A program made the position numbers and the translations under genes. A stretch of 64,000 nt of DNA, taken from Hyphobacterium indicum (GTDB lineage: Bacteria; Pseudomonadota; Alphaproteobacteria; Caulobacterales; Maricaulaceae). Shown here one piece after another: positions 36,165-44,355 of the stretch; within the stretch, counting starts at the first letter, position 1; each line of letters begins with the position of its first letter. The notes beneath the pieces were generated by a model, which saw only the letters and a list, made by a program, of their open reading frames with translations, was not told the origin of the DNA and searched no databases. The DNA lies in NCBI RefSeq assembly GCF_003129605.1, contig NZ_QBDX01000004.1, positions 620,001 through 684,000 on the forward strand, in the 5' to 3' direction.

Positions 36165-38486
36165 TCAGTAACGGAAGGCGATGGTGCCGGTTACCGTGCG
36201 GGGATCGCCATAGAAGGCCGTCAATGTGCCTTCGAGGCCGAGCTCAGGTGCGAGGGTGGCATTGTTGACGAAGTCATACCCGGCAACCCGGTAACGCTCA
36301 TCCGTCAGATTGCGCCCGTGAACACCAAACTGCCAGCGCCCGTCATCGGAATCCCAGACCACGCTGGCATTCCACAATGTGAAGGCTTCCTGGTCGATGG
36401 CCGCGAACGGAATCTCGAACTGGCTGGAGTCCCCGCGGTGCGACAGCGTGTTCAGGATCGTCAGCTCTCCCTGCCGGACCGGCACCGTATAGGTCAGGGT
36501 GGCGGATGCCGTCATGTCGGGCGTGTTCTGGATCTGGACCTGATTGGAGATATCAACACCGAACGCGTTGATGAAGCTGTCATACTCCCCGTCCAGAAGA
36601 CCCACGGCCCAGTTCAGTGAGAGCGTGTCTCCGTTGCCGCTCATATCATCGGCAATCAGAACAGAACCCTCATATTCCACGCCCTGAATGGTGGCGGCTG
36701 CGGCGTTGGTGGTGACCCCTGTGAAGGTATCGTTGATGCCGTCTCCATTGGTATCGACACCGACCGAACCGGGAATCTGGACATCCTGATAGTCCATGAA
36801 GAACACGGCGACAGCATGCCGGTAGCGGCCATTGTCCAGACGCCAGCCAACTTCATAGGAATCGACTTCCTCGGGATCAAAGCTCATGAAGCGGAAGACT
36901 TCGTCGGCTGTAACCGCACCGCTATTGTCGAAGTCCGGAGCGGCAGATGTCTGGCCACGCGGGTCGAATGAGCCGCCCTTGAAGCCCTGGCTGTAGGAAA
37001 AATACACGCTGTTCTGGTCATTGACCGTGAAATTCAGCGACGCGCGCGGGCTGAAATCGGTCCACTCATTTGTTCCGGTGAAGTTCGACGTTGTCGCAAT
37101 CAGTGTCGGATTTCCGCCGAAGAATTCCGAGAACCCGCCGATATAGGTCCGCCGCAAAACCGTCGAGCTCCGCTGGTCATTCGTGTAACGGCCGCCAATG
37201 GATGCGCTCACCCAGTCATTGAGGTCGAAACTCACATCCGCGAACACCGACCAGGTTTCCGTCGAGACATCGCCGAAGGTCTGCGCGTTCAGGCCCGGCA
37301 GATTGATCAGCGCACCGGTGGTGCCCAGAAGCACGTCGAACACCGTGCTGGAATTGGCATCCAGATAATAGAAGCCGGCCACACCGCTGATCCGGTCACC
37401 TTCATAAAGGACCTGGAATTCCTCGGAGAACTGGTCATTCGTGTAAATGGCCGGCACATCCAGATCGGCTGCTGGCAGGCTGTCAAAATCGATCGGGGTG
37501 GCAGATTCATCATCCCGGTAGGACAGGATGTTGCGGAAGGTCCACTGATCATTATGACGATATTCGGCGAGCAAGGAGACACCCGACGCCTCGACGTTCT
37601 GGCTAATCACATTCAGTCCGGCCCGTGTGTCGAACTCATTATTCAGCACAGGTGCGCCGCTCAGCGCGCCCGGGATCAGGCGATGCCCCTGGCGCGGTGC
37701 GGAATTGTCTTCCAGCGTATCCGCTGAAAGCCGGAAGAACCACTGATCATTGGGCTCGAACTCTGCCGACGCCCGAAAGGCCAGAACATCCTTGTTGTAA
37801 TTGTCCTCACCGGTGGTGAGATTGGTCCCGTAACCGCCGCGATTGAGGCTGGCAACCGCACCGCCGACTCGGAAGGTGTCGCTGAGCGGCACCGAGCCGG
37901 ACACAATGGCATCGATCTGCTCATAGCTGCCGACATTCAGGCGGGCATTGAGGGTCGGCGCATCGGGGTCCAGCCGCCGGGTCACATATTTGACCGCGCC
38001 GCCAATCGTGTTGCGGCCGTACAGCGTGCCTTGCGGTCCGCGCAGCACCTCGATGCGCTCGACATCATAGATATCCAGAACAGCAGCCTGCGGGCGGTTG
38101 AGATAGACATCATCAAGGTAGAGGCCGACACCCGACTCAAACCCGGATACCGGATCCTGCTGGCCCACACCCCGGATGAAGGCCGACAGTGTTGTGTTCG
38201 TTCCACGCGACACTTCCAGCGTCACATTCGGCGTGGTCTGGCCAACATAGGTGATGTCCGGAGAGCCCTGGGTTTCCAGCTGGTCACCGGAAATCGCCGT
38301 CACCGACAAGGGCACATCCATGATGGATTCTTCGCGCCGGCGGGCCGTCACCGTGATGACGTCCTGTTGCATCGGTGTGCTGGCTGATTCGTCCTGGGCC
38401 ACCGCCATTGGTGCGGCAAGTACCGGCAGCATAGATGCGCTGGCCAACAGTGCGGTCAGCCGTGCGGAACGGTTACGTATGGTCAT
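36165..38486 (-). CDS. TonB-dependent outer-membrane receptor
   Basis: 773 residues. A signal peptide ends near AMAVAQ (about 30). The plug contains DVITVTARRREESIMDVPLSVTAI (abridged) near 43-66 and VERIEVLRGPQGTLYGRNTIGGAVKYVT (abridged); the barrel ends in ...TGTIAFRY with terminal aromatic residue. The IMDVP plug variant is common in proteobacterial receptors for plant- or lipid-derived compounds. Its operon partners (two hydrolases, MFS transporter) and the divergent TetR/acyl-CoA synthetase suggest import of an ester or fatty-acid-like compound; this is inference. The 5' leader contains a small hairpin (CGCGGA/TCCGCG, 38524-38538). Confidence 0.93.
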   Translation of the reverse strand: MTIRNRSARLTALLASASMLPVLAAPMAVAQDESASTPMQQDVITVTARRREESIMDVPLSVTAISGDQLETQGSPDITYVGQTTPNVTLEVSRGTNTTLSAFIRGVGQQDPVSGFESGVGLYLDDVYLNRPQAAVLDIYDVERIEVLRGPQGTLYGRNTIGGAVKYVTRRLDPDAPTLNARLNVGSYEQIDAIVSGSVPLSDTFRVGGAVASLNRGGYGTNLTTGEDNYNKDVLAFRASAEFEPNDQWFFRLSADTLEDNSAPRQGHRLIPGALSGAPVLNNEFDTRAGLNVISQNVEASGVSLLAEYRHNDQWTFRNILSYRDDESATPIDFDSLPAADLDVPAIYTNDQFSEEFQVLYEGDRISGVAGFYYLDANSSTVFDVLLGTTGALINLPGLNAQTFGDVSTETWSVFADVSFDLNDWVSASIGGRYTNDQRSSTVLRRTYIGGFSEFFGGNPTLIATTSNFTGTNEWTDFSPRASLNFTVNDQNSVYFSYSQGFKGGSFDPRGQTSAAPDFDNSGAVTADEVFRFMSFDPEEVDSYEVGWRLDNGRYRHAVAVFFMDYQDVQIPGSVGVDTNGDGINDTFTGVTTNAAAATIQGVEYEGSVLIADDMSGNGDTLSLNWAVGLLDGEYDSFINAFGVDISNQVQIQNTPDMTASATLTYTVPVRQGELTILNTLSHRGDSSQFEIPFAAIDQEAFTLWNASVVWDSDDGRWQFGVHGRNLTDERYRVAGYDFVNNATLAPELGLEGTLTAFYGDPRTVTGTIAFRY

Positions 38487-38590
38487 GGTGCTCTCCCTTT
38501 GACCTTTCCGGACTTGCCGTTACCGCGGATTTTCCGCGATCCGGCCCGCCTCCATTCGAGGTCATTTCCTTTGTGATGCGGCACAACAAA

Positions 38591-38606
38591 TTCAACGCTG
38601 GTTGAA
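38591..38606. promoter_or_regulatory. Candidate TetR operator A
   Basis: Perfect inverted repeat TTCAACGCTGGTTGAA (6-4-6) in the divergent intergenic region between the receptor and the TetR gene. A related site lies 29 bases away (38620-38635), and a half-site TTCAACGCTTG occurs at 39407-39417 just upstream of the acyl-CoA synthetase gene. Confidence 0.55.
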
Positions 38607-38619
38607 ATGTCAAATGAAA

Positions 38620-38635
38620 TTCAATGAACGTTGAA
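38620..38635. promoter_or_regulatory. Candidate TetR operator B
   Basis: TTCAATGAACGTTGAA, an imperfect palindrome sharing the TTCAA...TTGAA ends of operator A. Two sites 29 bases apart between divergent genes suit a repressor controlling both promoters. Confidence 0.45.
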
Positions 38636-38739
38636 ATAAGTTTCATGTCCGGGCAGGAATGCAACAGTGCGTGAACGCGCTTGCCCGATCGCGTCTACGG
38701 TGCAAGGCTTGTTTCAAATCGCTGATTGGGGGAGACAAT

Positions 38740-39396
38740 TTGGCGAAGCGTGGTGAGAAGACCCGGCAGAAAATCCTCGATTCGGCGGAAAAGCTTTTCG
38801 CCAGGCGCGGCTATCACGGCGTCACCATCCGCCAGATCACCGAAGACGCGAAAGTGGATACGGCGCTGGCCAACTACCATTTTGGCAGCAAGCGGAACCT
38901 GTTTGATGCGGTTCTGTTGCGGCGCGCCGAAGAGCTCAACAAGGTCAGGCTGGAAAAACTGGAAGAGATCGAGGCGGCCGCTGAAAACGGCGTCGCCAGC
39001 CTCGAGGACATTATCGACGCTTTCTCGCACCCGCTCCTGGACCGGTCCGAGCGCGGCGGGCCGGGGTGGAAAAGCTATTTTGCGCTCATTGCCCAGATCA
39101 ACAACTCGCCGGAATGGGGCGGCAAGCTGATGACCGAGTATTTCGATCCGTTGGTCCGACGCTTCATCGCCGCCCTGAAGCGGGCACTGCCCGAGGCGCG
39201 CGAGGAAGACATCTACTGGAGCTATCATTTCTTTTCCGGCGCGCTGGTGCTGACCTACGCGGAAACCGGGCGCATCGACAATCTTTCCGATGGCAAGGTC
39301 CATTCCAGCGATCTGGACGCCGTGCAACTGCGCATGCCGCCCTTCATTGCGGCCGGATTCCGGCGTTTGTGCGAGACCGGTGGTCCCAAAAACTGA
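38740..39396 (+). CDS. TetR/AcrR-family regulator (PsrA-like C-terminal domain), TTG start
   Basis: 218 residues from TTG 38740, preceded by GGGGGAG 6 bases upstream; the longer frame from 38659 lacks a ribosome site and homologous sequence. The N-terminal helix-turn-helix is clear (KILDSAEKLFARRGYHGVTIRQIT (abridged), ALANYHFGSKRNLFDAV). The C-terminal part (WKSYFALIAQINNSPEWGG, YWSYHFFSGALVLTYAETGRI) resembles ligand domains of fatty-acid-responsive TetR proteins such as PsrA. Palindromes upstream and a half-site in front of the acyl-CoA synthetase are probable targets, so the inducer may be an acyl-CoA or fatty acid. Confidence 0.87.
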   Translation: MAKRGEKTRQKILDSAEKLFARRGYHGVTIRQITEDAKVDTALANYHFGSKRNLFDAVLLRRAEELNKVRLEKLEEIEAAAENGVASLEDIIDAFSHPLLDRSERGGPGWKSYFALIAQINNSPEWGGKLMTEYFDPLVRRFIAALKRALPEAREEDIYWSYHFFSGALVLTYAETGRIDNLSDGKVHSSDLDAVQLRMPPFIAAGFRRLCETGGPKN

Positions 39397-39489
39397 GCGA
39401 TTTAATTTCAACGCTTGTATAAATTTTGTTGACGGCGGCGATTTCCTTCGCTCCCCTGCAGGTCCGATTGCAGGGAATTGACGACAGGA

Positions 39490-41046
39490 ATGCAGCCCGG
39501 CCTGACCTCTCCCTCTCCGCTTCTGCCGGAGATTTTGCGCCTGAATGCGCGCTGGCGCAGCACATCACCGGCGCTTGTTTCAGACCATGAAACACTCAGA
39601 TGGGCAGAATTCCACCGCCGCACCAATGCGCTGGCCAACGGTTTTGCTGCCTGCGGACTGAAACCCGGCGATGCCATCGCTCTGGTCATGTCGAACAGCG
39701 TGGATATGGCTGTGGTTATCGCCGCCGCCATCAAGGCGGGTCTGGTCACAGCCCCGTTGAATACCAGCATTCTGCCCTCCGCCATGATCAGCATGATCGG
39801 GGATGCCGGCGCCAGAGCGGTGATCGCCTCTCCCGGCTTCGCGGAAGCGCTCGAATCGTCAGCCACCGGCGGAGACTGCGAATTGCCTCCGCTCCGTCTG
39901 CTGGACAGGGGAAGCCTGAACGGGTGGCGGCCGCTTTCCAGCCTGATTGAAGAATCTGATCCGGCCGAGCCGGACTGGACGCCGGACCGCGACCATCCGC
40001 TGAACATCATTTACTCCTCGGGCACGACCGGCATGCCCAAGGGCATTCTCCACACCCACGGGACACGTCTGGACTGGGCCTATGATCTTGCCATTGCCCT
40101 GCGCTATCATTCCGGCGCACGGACGCTGGTCACGCTCGGCCTCTATTCCAATATCAGCTGGGTGATGATGCTCTGCACCTGGTTGTGCGGCGGCACGCTT
40201 TTCATCCGCGAAAGCTTCTCGGCCGAGGATGTGCTGGAACAGACGGCCGGGAATGGCATCACCCACACCGCCATGGTCCCGGTACAATACCAGCGCATTC
40301 TCGACGATCCGGCCTTCGATCCGGAAAAACTCGCATCGCTGCAATATGTGATGTCCTGCGGCGCACCGCTTCTGGCCCACACCAAATCCGCCTGGCTGGA
40401 AATCTGCCCCGGCGTCATCGAGCTTTACGGGCTTACCGAAGGGCTCATCACCACGCTCGATCCCGAGGATGCGCCGGGACGGCTGGCCTCCGTCGGCAAG
40501 CCCGTCGCCGGCACCGACATCAAAATCCTTGACGATACTGACCGGGAATGCCCCCCCGGCACGGCCGGAGAAATCGTCGGACGGGGCCGCATCGCCATGC
40601 CCGGCTATCATAACCGGCCAGACGCAACCGCAGAAGCGACCTGGATTGACGATGGCGGACAGGCCTGGCTGCGCACCGGCGATATCGGACAGCTCGACGA
40701 GGACGGCTTCCTCTATATCGTCGACCGCAAGAAAGACATGATCGTCTCCGGCGGCCAGAATATCTATCCGCGCGACCTTGAAAGCGTTCTGATCGAACAC
40801 GCCGATGTGGCCGATGTGGCCGTTATCGGCGTCCCCGATCCCGAATGGGGCGAGACTCCCGTCGCGATCATTGTTCCCGCAGATGGCCATCGGCCCGATG
40901 TGGCCACCCTGATCGGCTGGGCCAATGGCAGGCTGGGCAAGCAGCAGAAACTGCGCGGCGCACACTTCATTGACGAACTCCCGCGCAACGCCAATGGCAA
41001 GGTGCTGAAGCGCGAATTGCGACAACGGTATTCCGGAAAACAATAA
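39490..41046 (+). CDS. AMP-forming acyl-CoA synthetase/ligase
   Basis: 518 residues (ATG 39490; an in-frame TTG at 39478 is possible). It activates a carboxylic acid to its CoA thioester via an acyl-adenylate. Core motifs: IIYSSGTTGMPKGILHTHG (A3), IELYGLTEG (A5), WLRTGDIGQLDEDGFLYIVDRKKD (abridged; A7-A8) and LPRNANGKVLKREL (A10 with the catalytic lysine). The substrate acid cannot be told from sequence; neighbours suggest the hydrolysis product of an imported ester or fatty acid. Anthranilate is a less likely alternative. Confidence 0.9.
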   Translation: MQPGLTSPSPLLPEILRLNARWRSTSPALVSDHETLRWAEFHRRTNALANGFAACGLKPGDAIALVMSNSVDMAVVIAAAIKAGLVTAPLNTSILPSAMISMIGDAGARAVIASPGFAEALESSATGGDCELPPLRLLDRGSLNGWRPLSSLIEESDPAEPDWTPDRDHPLNIIYSSGTTGMPKGILHTHGTRLDWAYDLAIALRYHSGARTLVTLGLYSNISWVMMLCTWLCGGTLFIRESFSAEDVLEQTAGNGITHTAMVPVQYQRILDDPAFDPEKLASLQYVMSCGAPLLAHTKSAWLEICPGVIELYGLTEGLITTLDPEDAPGRLASVGKPVAGTDIKILDDTDRECPPGTAGEIVGRGRIAMPGYHNRPDATAEATWIDDGGQAWLRTGDIGQLDEDGFLYIVDRKKDMIVSGGQNIYPRDLESVLIEHADVADVAVIGVPDPEWGETPVAIIVPADGHRPDVATLIGWANGRLGKQQKLRGAHFIDELPRNANGKVLKRELRQRYSGKQ

Positions 41047-41056
41047 GGGGCACAAT

Positions 41057-41086
41057 AAAAAAGGGGCGGGTCCGAAGACCCGCCCC
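41057..41086 (-). terminator. Rho-independent terminator of TonB-dependent receptor copy 2
   Basis: On the minus strand a 10-bp stem GGGGCGGGTC/GACCCGCCCC with TTCG loop, then six T. It parallels the terminator of copy 1 at 16169-16195 but with two extra base pairs. It begins 10 bases after the convergent acyl-CoA synthetase stop. Confidence 0.88.
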
Positions 41087-41089
41087 CAG

Positions 41090-41179
41090 ATACGTGACAC
41101 TGTACTCGGAGGGCGAAGCCAGCATCCGGAGCGGAGAACTCAGAGAAGCTCCGGAAACCAGCTCCTGAGTGTCGCGTAT
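41090..41179 (-). ncRNA. Candidate structured 3'-UTR RNA element, copy 2
   Basis: Minus-strand RNA between receptor stop and terminator: outer stem 41168-41179 with 41090-41101 (11 of 12 paired) and inner 18-bp stem 41148-41165 with 41115-41132, with one mismatch at the same place as in copy 1 and a 15-base loop containing the shared GAGTTCTC. Sequence differences from copy 1 largely preserve pairing, with two full compensatory changes in the inner stem. Confidence 0.5.
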
Positions 41180-41197
41180 TCCTCTGTTCAGACCGGC

Positions 41198-44095
41198 CTA
41201 GCGGCGGATCGTGACCCGGCCGTAGAAGTAGCGGCCAGCCGTGTCGTAGGTCTGGTTCAGTGTGTTCATGTCATCATTATTGGTGACATAAGGCGGCGTC
41301 TCATTGGCGAGATTGCGCACACCGAAGGTCAGGCCAACACCGCTGTCGACAAAGTCGTAAGCAGCCTGGACGTCATGATAGAAGACACGCTCTGCCGTGT
41401 TCGACACATTGGCCGGGTTCGACGAGAAGTCGGTGACTTCGTCAATATAGCGGCCAACATAGTTGAACTGCCAGTTATCCGAGACCACGCCCAGACGCAG
41501 CAGGGCGGTGATTTCCGGGAAGGCGGCAGGAGTCGTGGTGAACGGATCCTGAGCGAACCGGCCAGCATATTCAGACACCGCACCACCCGGAAGCACCTGA
41601 TAGGCGAAGCTTTCCAGATAGGTGATGTCCAGGCCGGCCACAAACTGTGCCGTCGACTCAAAGATATCAAAGGTCGGACCGGAATAATCAATTCCGACAT
41701 CGACACCGGACGTCTCATAGGTCGACAGGTTGGCATTGGTCAGCAGCACGCCGGCCAGAACACCAACCGCTGAACGGCGCGCCCCGCCCGGTCCCGGGAA
41801 AGGAGCGGCCAGAGGCGTTCCACCGACGCCCGAATAACCCGGGCCTGCAATCAGGGCACAGAGCGGATCCGAGAAGTTCGGCGAGTTGTAGCACGAATTG
41901 GCAATCGTGTTGACATCAGCCGAACCCACAGCCTGCGTGATCTCGAAGGAGAAGTAATCCGCCGAGAAGGTGAAGTCCTCGAGGATCGGCGTCCCCGACG
42001 GCGTGAACACCACACCGAAGGTATACCCTTCCGATTCTTCCGGTGTCAGGTTTGGATTACCACCCACAACACCCGAAGCCTGCGTCGAGGTCAGGGTGAA
42101 ATTGCCCGGCAGACCATCAGCCTGACAGTTGGCCACCAGCGCGGCGCTGGCCGAGGCATTGGTACCGTAATTCGTACACGGATCCGTGTACTGAACAGCG
42201 GACTGTGCCTGCGGTGCGAAGAGCTCGCCGATCGACGGAGCCCGGAAGCCGGTCGAGAACGACCCGCGCAAACGAACCTGGTCATTCGGTGCCCACTCGG
42301 CCTTGATGGCATAGGTATTGGCATCAAAGGACGAGTTCACACCCGTGCCGGTCACGTCATAGTTGGACGAACGGGCCGAAAGCTCAACCGCCAGAATCTC
42401 GGCAAATTCAACGCCGGACAGGATGGGCAGGCGGACCTCACCATAAAATTCCTGCGACGTGGTTTCACCTTGCGTGGCATTGCCGGAGACAAAGAAGATC
42501 TGACCGATCTGTGCCGCACCATCGGGGATGAACTCGCCGGTATCCCGGCGGCGCTCATAACCCACAGCCCAGCCGATTTCACCGCCCGGAAGCTGCAGGC
42601 CACCCAGATCACCCGACAGGTTGGCCTGGAAGGACAAACGGGTCTGACGGGACACCGGTGAGTGACGCACCAGCATGTAGTTGGCAATGGCATCGGTCAG
42701 CGTATCCGTCCGGAACGGGTCCCAGATCAGATTGGCCGGGGTCTGACACGAACCGGCCGCAAGAGACGCCGGGTCATTACACAGCACCTGGGCCGCACGG
42801 ACCGGATTGGCCTGCCCATCGACCACCTGGGCATCGACATAGCGGCCATAGGACAGCGACGTATCCCAGAAGATACCGGCCGGCAGCATGCCTTCAAGAC
42901 CGAAGATCGACCGCCAGGAGGTCGCGTCCTGGGTAGAGAAACGGCCGCTTTCCAGCTCCGCCAGGCGGCGGGCGACAAAGACGCCCTCACCGGTCGGGTT
43001 GTTCGGGTGGAAGGCCGGAACCAGCGGAAACCAGAACGTGCCCACAGGGGCGAGCTGCTGCTGCGAGGACCGCTGGGCGAACATGAATTCACCATAGGCC
43101 GTCGCCTGACCGAAGCGGTCAGAGTTCAGAACATCATACTCGGCATCAAAGAAGCCGGAGAAGACTTCCTGCGGCGTCACCATGTAGGACACGGCAGCAA
43201 AATTATAGCCATCGGCCGGGGTGAAGGCGCGAAGAACGCCCGTCGCCGGATCGAGGATCGCACCGGCAGTGCCGAATTGAGCAGTAAAGTTGGGCGAGGC
43301 CGCACCATTACCGAAGATCTGGCCCGGATAGGATGTGCCCGAACCGCCACAGATCAACTGGCCACCGACTTCAGTCCACGGACAGGCCGAGAACGGACGG
43401 TCACCCTGCATGATCGTGCCACGATCGAAATATTCGAGATTGGCGGTAAAACGGCCACCATCGAAGGAGCGGCCGAAGGTCAGGCCGTAACGATAGATCT
43501 GGCCATCGCCTTCCCCCGTCACATCATACTGGCCAAAGGCTTCAAAGCCCTCGACATCATCACGGGTGATGATGTTGACCACGCCGGCAATCGCGTCGGA
43601 ACCGTAAACCGTCGAGGCGCCGTCACGCAGCACTTCAACACGGCCGATCAGCGAGACCGGGATCAGGTTGAGGTCAGCCGTACCGCCGGTATTCGCCGGG
43701 GTTGTACGGCGGCCATTGACGAGGACCAGTGTCCGCTGCGGGCCAAGGCCGCGCAGCGAGATGGTCGCCTGACCACCCGAACCGTTATTCATCCGCGAAG
43801 AGGTTTCCCCACCCGGTGCGAATGTGATCTGGTCGGCAAAGTCTTCCAGCGTCCGGACAGCCTGAACATTCAGGTCATCCTGGCTGACGACTGTGATCGG
43901 GCTGACCGAGGTCAGCTCGCTGCGGCCGATCCGTGAACCGGTCACGATGATGCGGTCTTCCGACGCGCCATCCTGAGCGAAGGCAACGCCGCCCCCCAGG
44001 GCCGTTGTGAGAGCCATCGCCGCGCAAGACGATAAGGTCAATGTTTTCAAAGAGACGCGTAAGCGCCGTTCATTCATCTTCATTAGAGTCTCCAT
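41198..44095 (-). CDS. TonB-dependent outer-membrane receptor, duplicate copy 2
   Basis: 965 residues from the ATG at 44095, which has GGAGGGG 5 bases upstream and matches the start of copy 1; an in-frame extension to 44368 is rejected because it crosses the promoter region and overlaps the LytTR gene. Domain order is as in copy 1: signal peptide (cleavage near 40), plug and barrel. Of about 44 differences from copy 1, 11 lie in the first 41 residues; the rest are scattered, for example in the region after EYFDRGTI and in the extracellular-loop-like stretch near GRYVDAQVVDG. A distinct divergent LytTR gene and different upstream DNA suggest different expression conditions for nearly the same receptor. 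Confidence 0.93.
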   Translation of the reverse strand: METLMKMNERRLRVSLKTLTLSSCAAMALTTALGGGVAFAQDGASEDRIIVTGSRIGRSELTSVSPITVVSQDDLNVQAVRTLEDFADQITFAPGGETSSRMNNGSGGQATISLRGLGPQRTLVLVNGRRTTPANTGGTADLNLIPVSLIGRVEVLRDGASTVYGSDAIAGVVNIITRDDVEGFEAFGQYDVTGEGDGQIYRYGLTFGRSFDGGRFTANLEYFDRGTIMQGDRPFSACPWTEVGGQLICGGSGTSYPGQIFGNGAASPNFTAQFGTAGAILDPATGVLRAFTPADGYNFAAVSYMVTPQEVFSGFFDAEYDVLNSDRFGQATAYGEFMFAQRSSQQQLAPVGTFWFPLVPAFHPNNPTGEGVFVARRLAELESGRFSTQDATSWRSIFGLEGMLPAGIFWDTSLSYGRYVDAQVVDGQANPVRAAQVLCNDPASLAAGSCQTPANLIWDPFRTDTLTDAIANYMLVRHSPVSRQTRLSFQANLSGDLGGLQLPGGEIGWAVGYERRRDTGEFIPDGAAQIGQIFFVSGNATQGETTSQEFYGEVRLPILSGVEFAEILAVELSARSSNYDVTGTGVNSSFDANTYAIKAEWAPNDQVRLRGSFSTGFRAPSIGELFAPQAQSAVQYTDPCTNYGTNASASAALVANCQADGLPGNFTLTSTQASGVVGGNPNLTPEESEGYTFGVVFTPSGTPILEDFTFSADYFSFEITQAVGSADVNTIANSCYNSPNFSDPLCALIAGPGYSGVGGTPLAAPFPGPGGARRSAVGVLAGVLLTNANLSTYETSGVDVGIDYSGPTFDIFESTAQFVAGLDITYLESFAYQVLPGGAVSEYAGRFAQDPFTTTPAAFPEITALLRLGVVSDNWQFNYVGRYIDEVTDFSSNPANVSNTAERVFYHDVQAAYDFVDSGVGLTFGVRNLANETPPYVTNNDDMNTLNQTYDTAGRYFYGRVTIRR

Positions 44096-44189
44096 TTTTC
44101 CCCTCCGGACGCCGGGAAGGCGTACGAAGCCGAAGTCATACGGGAGAGAAAAACAGCTCTGAACCGCGTAGCGACGATGTCGGGACGGG

Positions 44190-44220
44190 ATGCGTTGAAC
44201 GCATGGAATAATGCGTTGAA
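44190..44220. promoter_or_regulatory. 21-bp-period direct repeat, candidate LytTR site (copy 2)
   Basis: ATGCGTTGAA occurs at 44190-44199 and again at 44211-44220, exactly 21 bases apart, 95 bases upstream of the receptor start and before the LytTR gene. It approaches the known LytTR half-site pattern. The first copy is also part of the palindrome ATGCGT-TGA-ACGCAT. Confidence 0.5.
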
Positions 44221-44355
44221 TGGCGAATTTTGCTGTCCAGTGGCCAAGCGTATTCACGTTTTTGTGTTTATTGGCAGCGCTTTTTGAGTTTGTGTGTCCG
44301 TGGACAGGGCCTATGTCTGCAGCGGGGAAATGTGGTGTCAGAATGGGATTAGACC

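Larger units (their letters stand above)
41057..44095 (-). repeat. Long direct repeat, copy 2 (receptor gene through terminator)
   Basis: Matches 16169-19207 in the same orientation. Coding lengths are identical (2898 bases), with no insertions or deletions in the protein alignment. Similarity ends about 20 bases upstream of the start codon (shared GGAGGGGAAAAAT), so promoters are unrelated or strongly diverged. Confidence 0.93.

Noticed and set aside
39490-41046. Acyl-CoA synthetase as the missing anthranilate-CoA ligase of the operon at 1-4078
   Set aside because: It lies 35 kb away beside a TetR gene with shared operator-like sites and hydrolase/receptor genes; nothing ties it to the aromatic operon.
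16169-44095. Receptor duplication as a transposon or integrated element
   Set aside because: No transposase, integrase, terminal inverted repeats or target-site duplication seen at either copy; similarity starts at the ribosome site and ends at the terminator.
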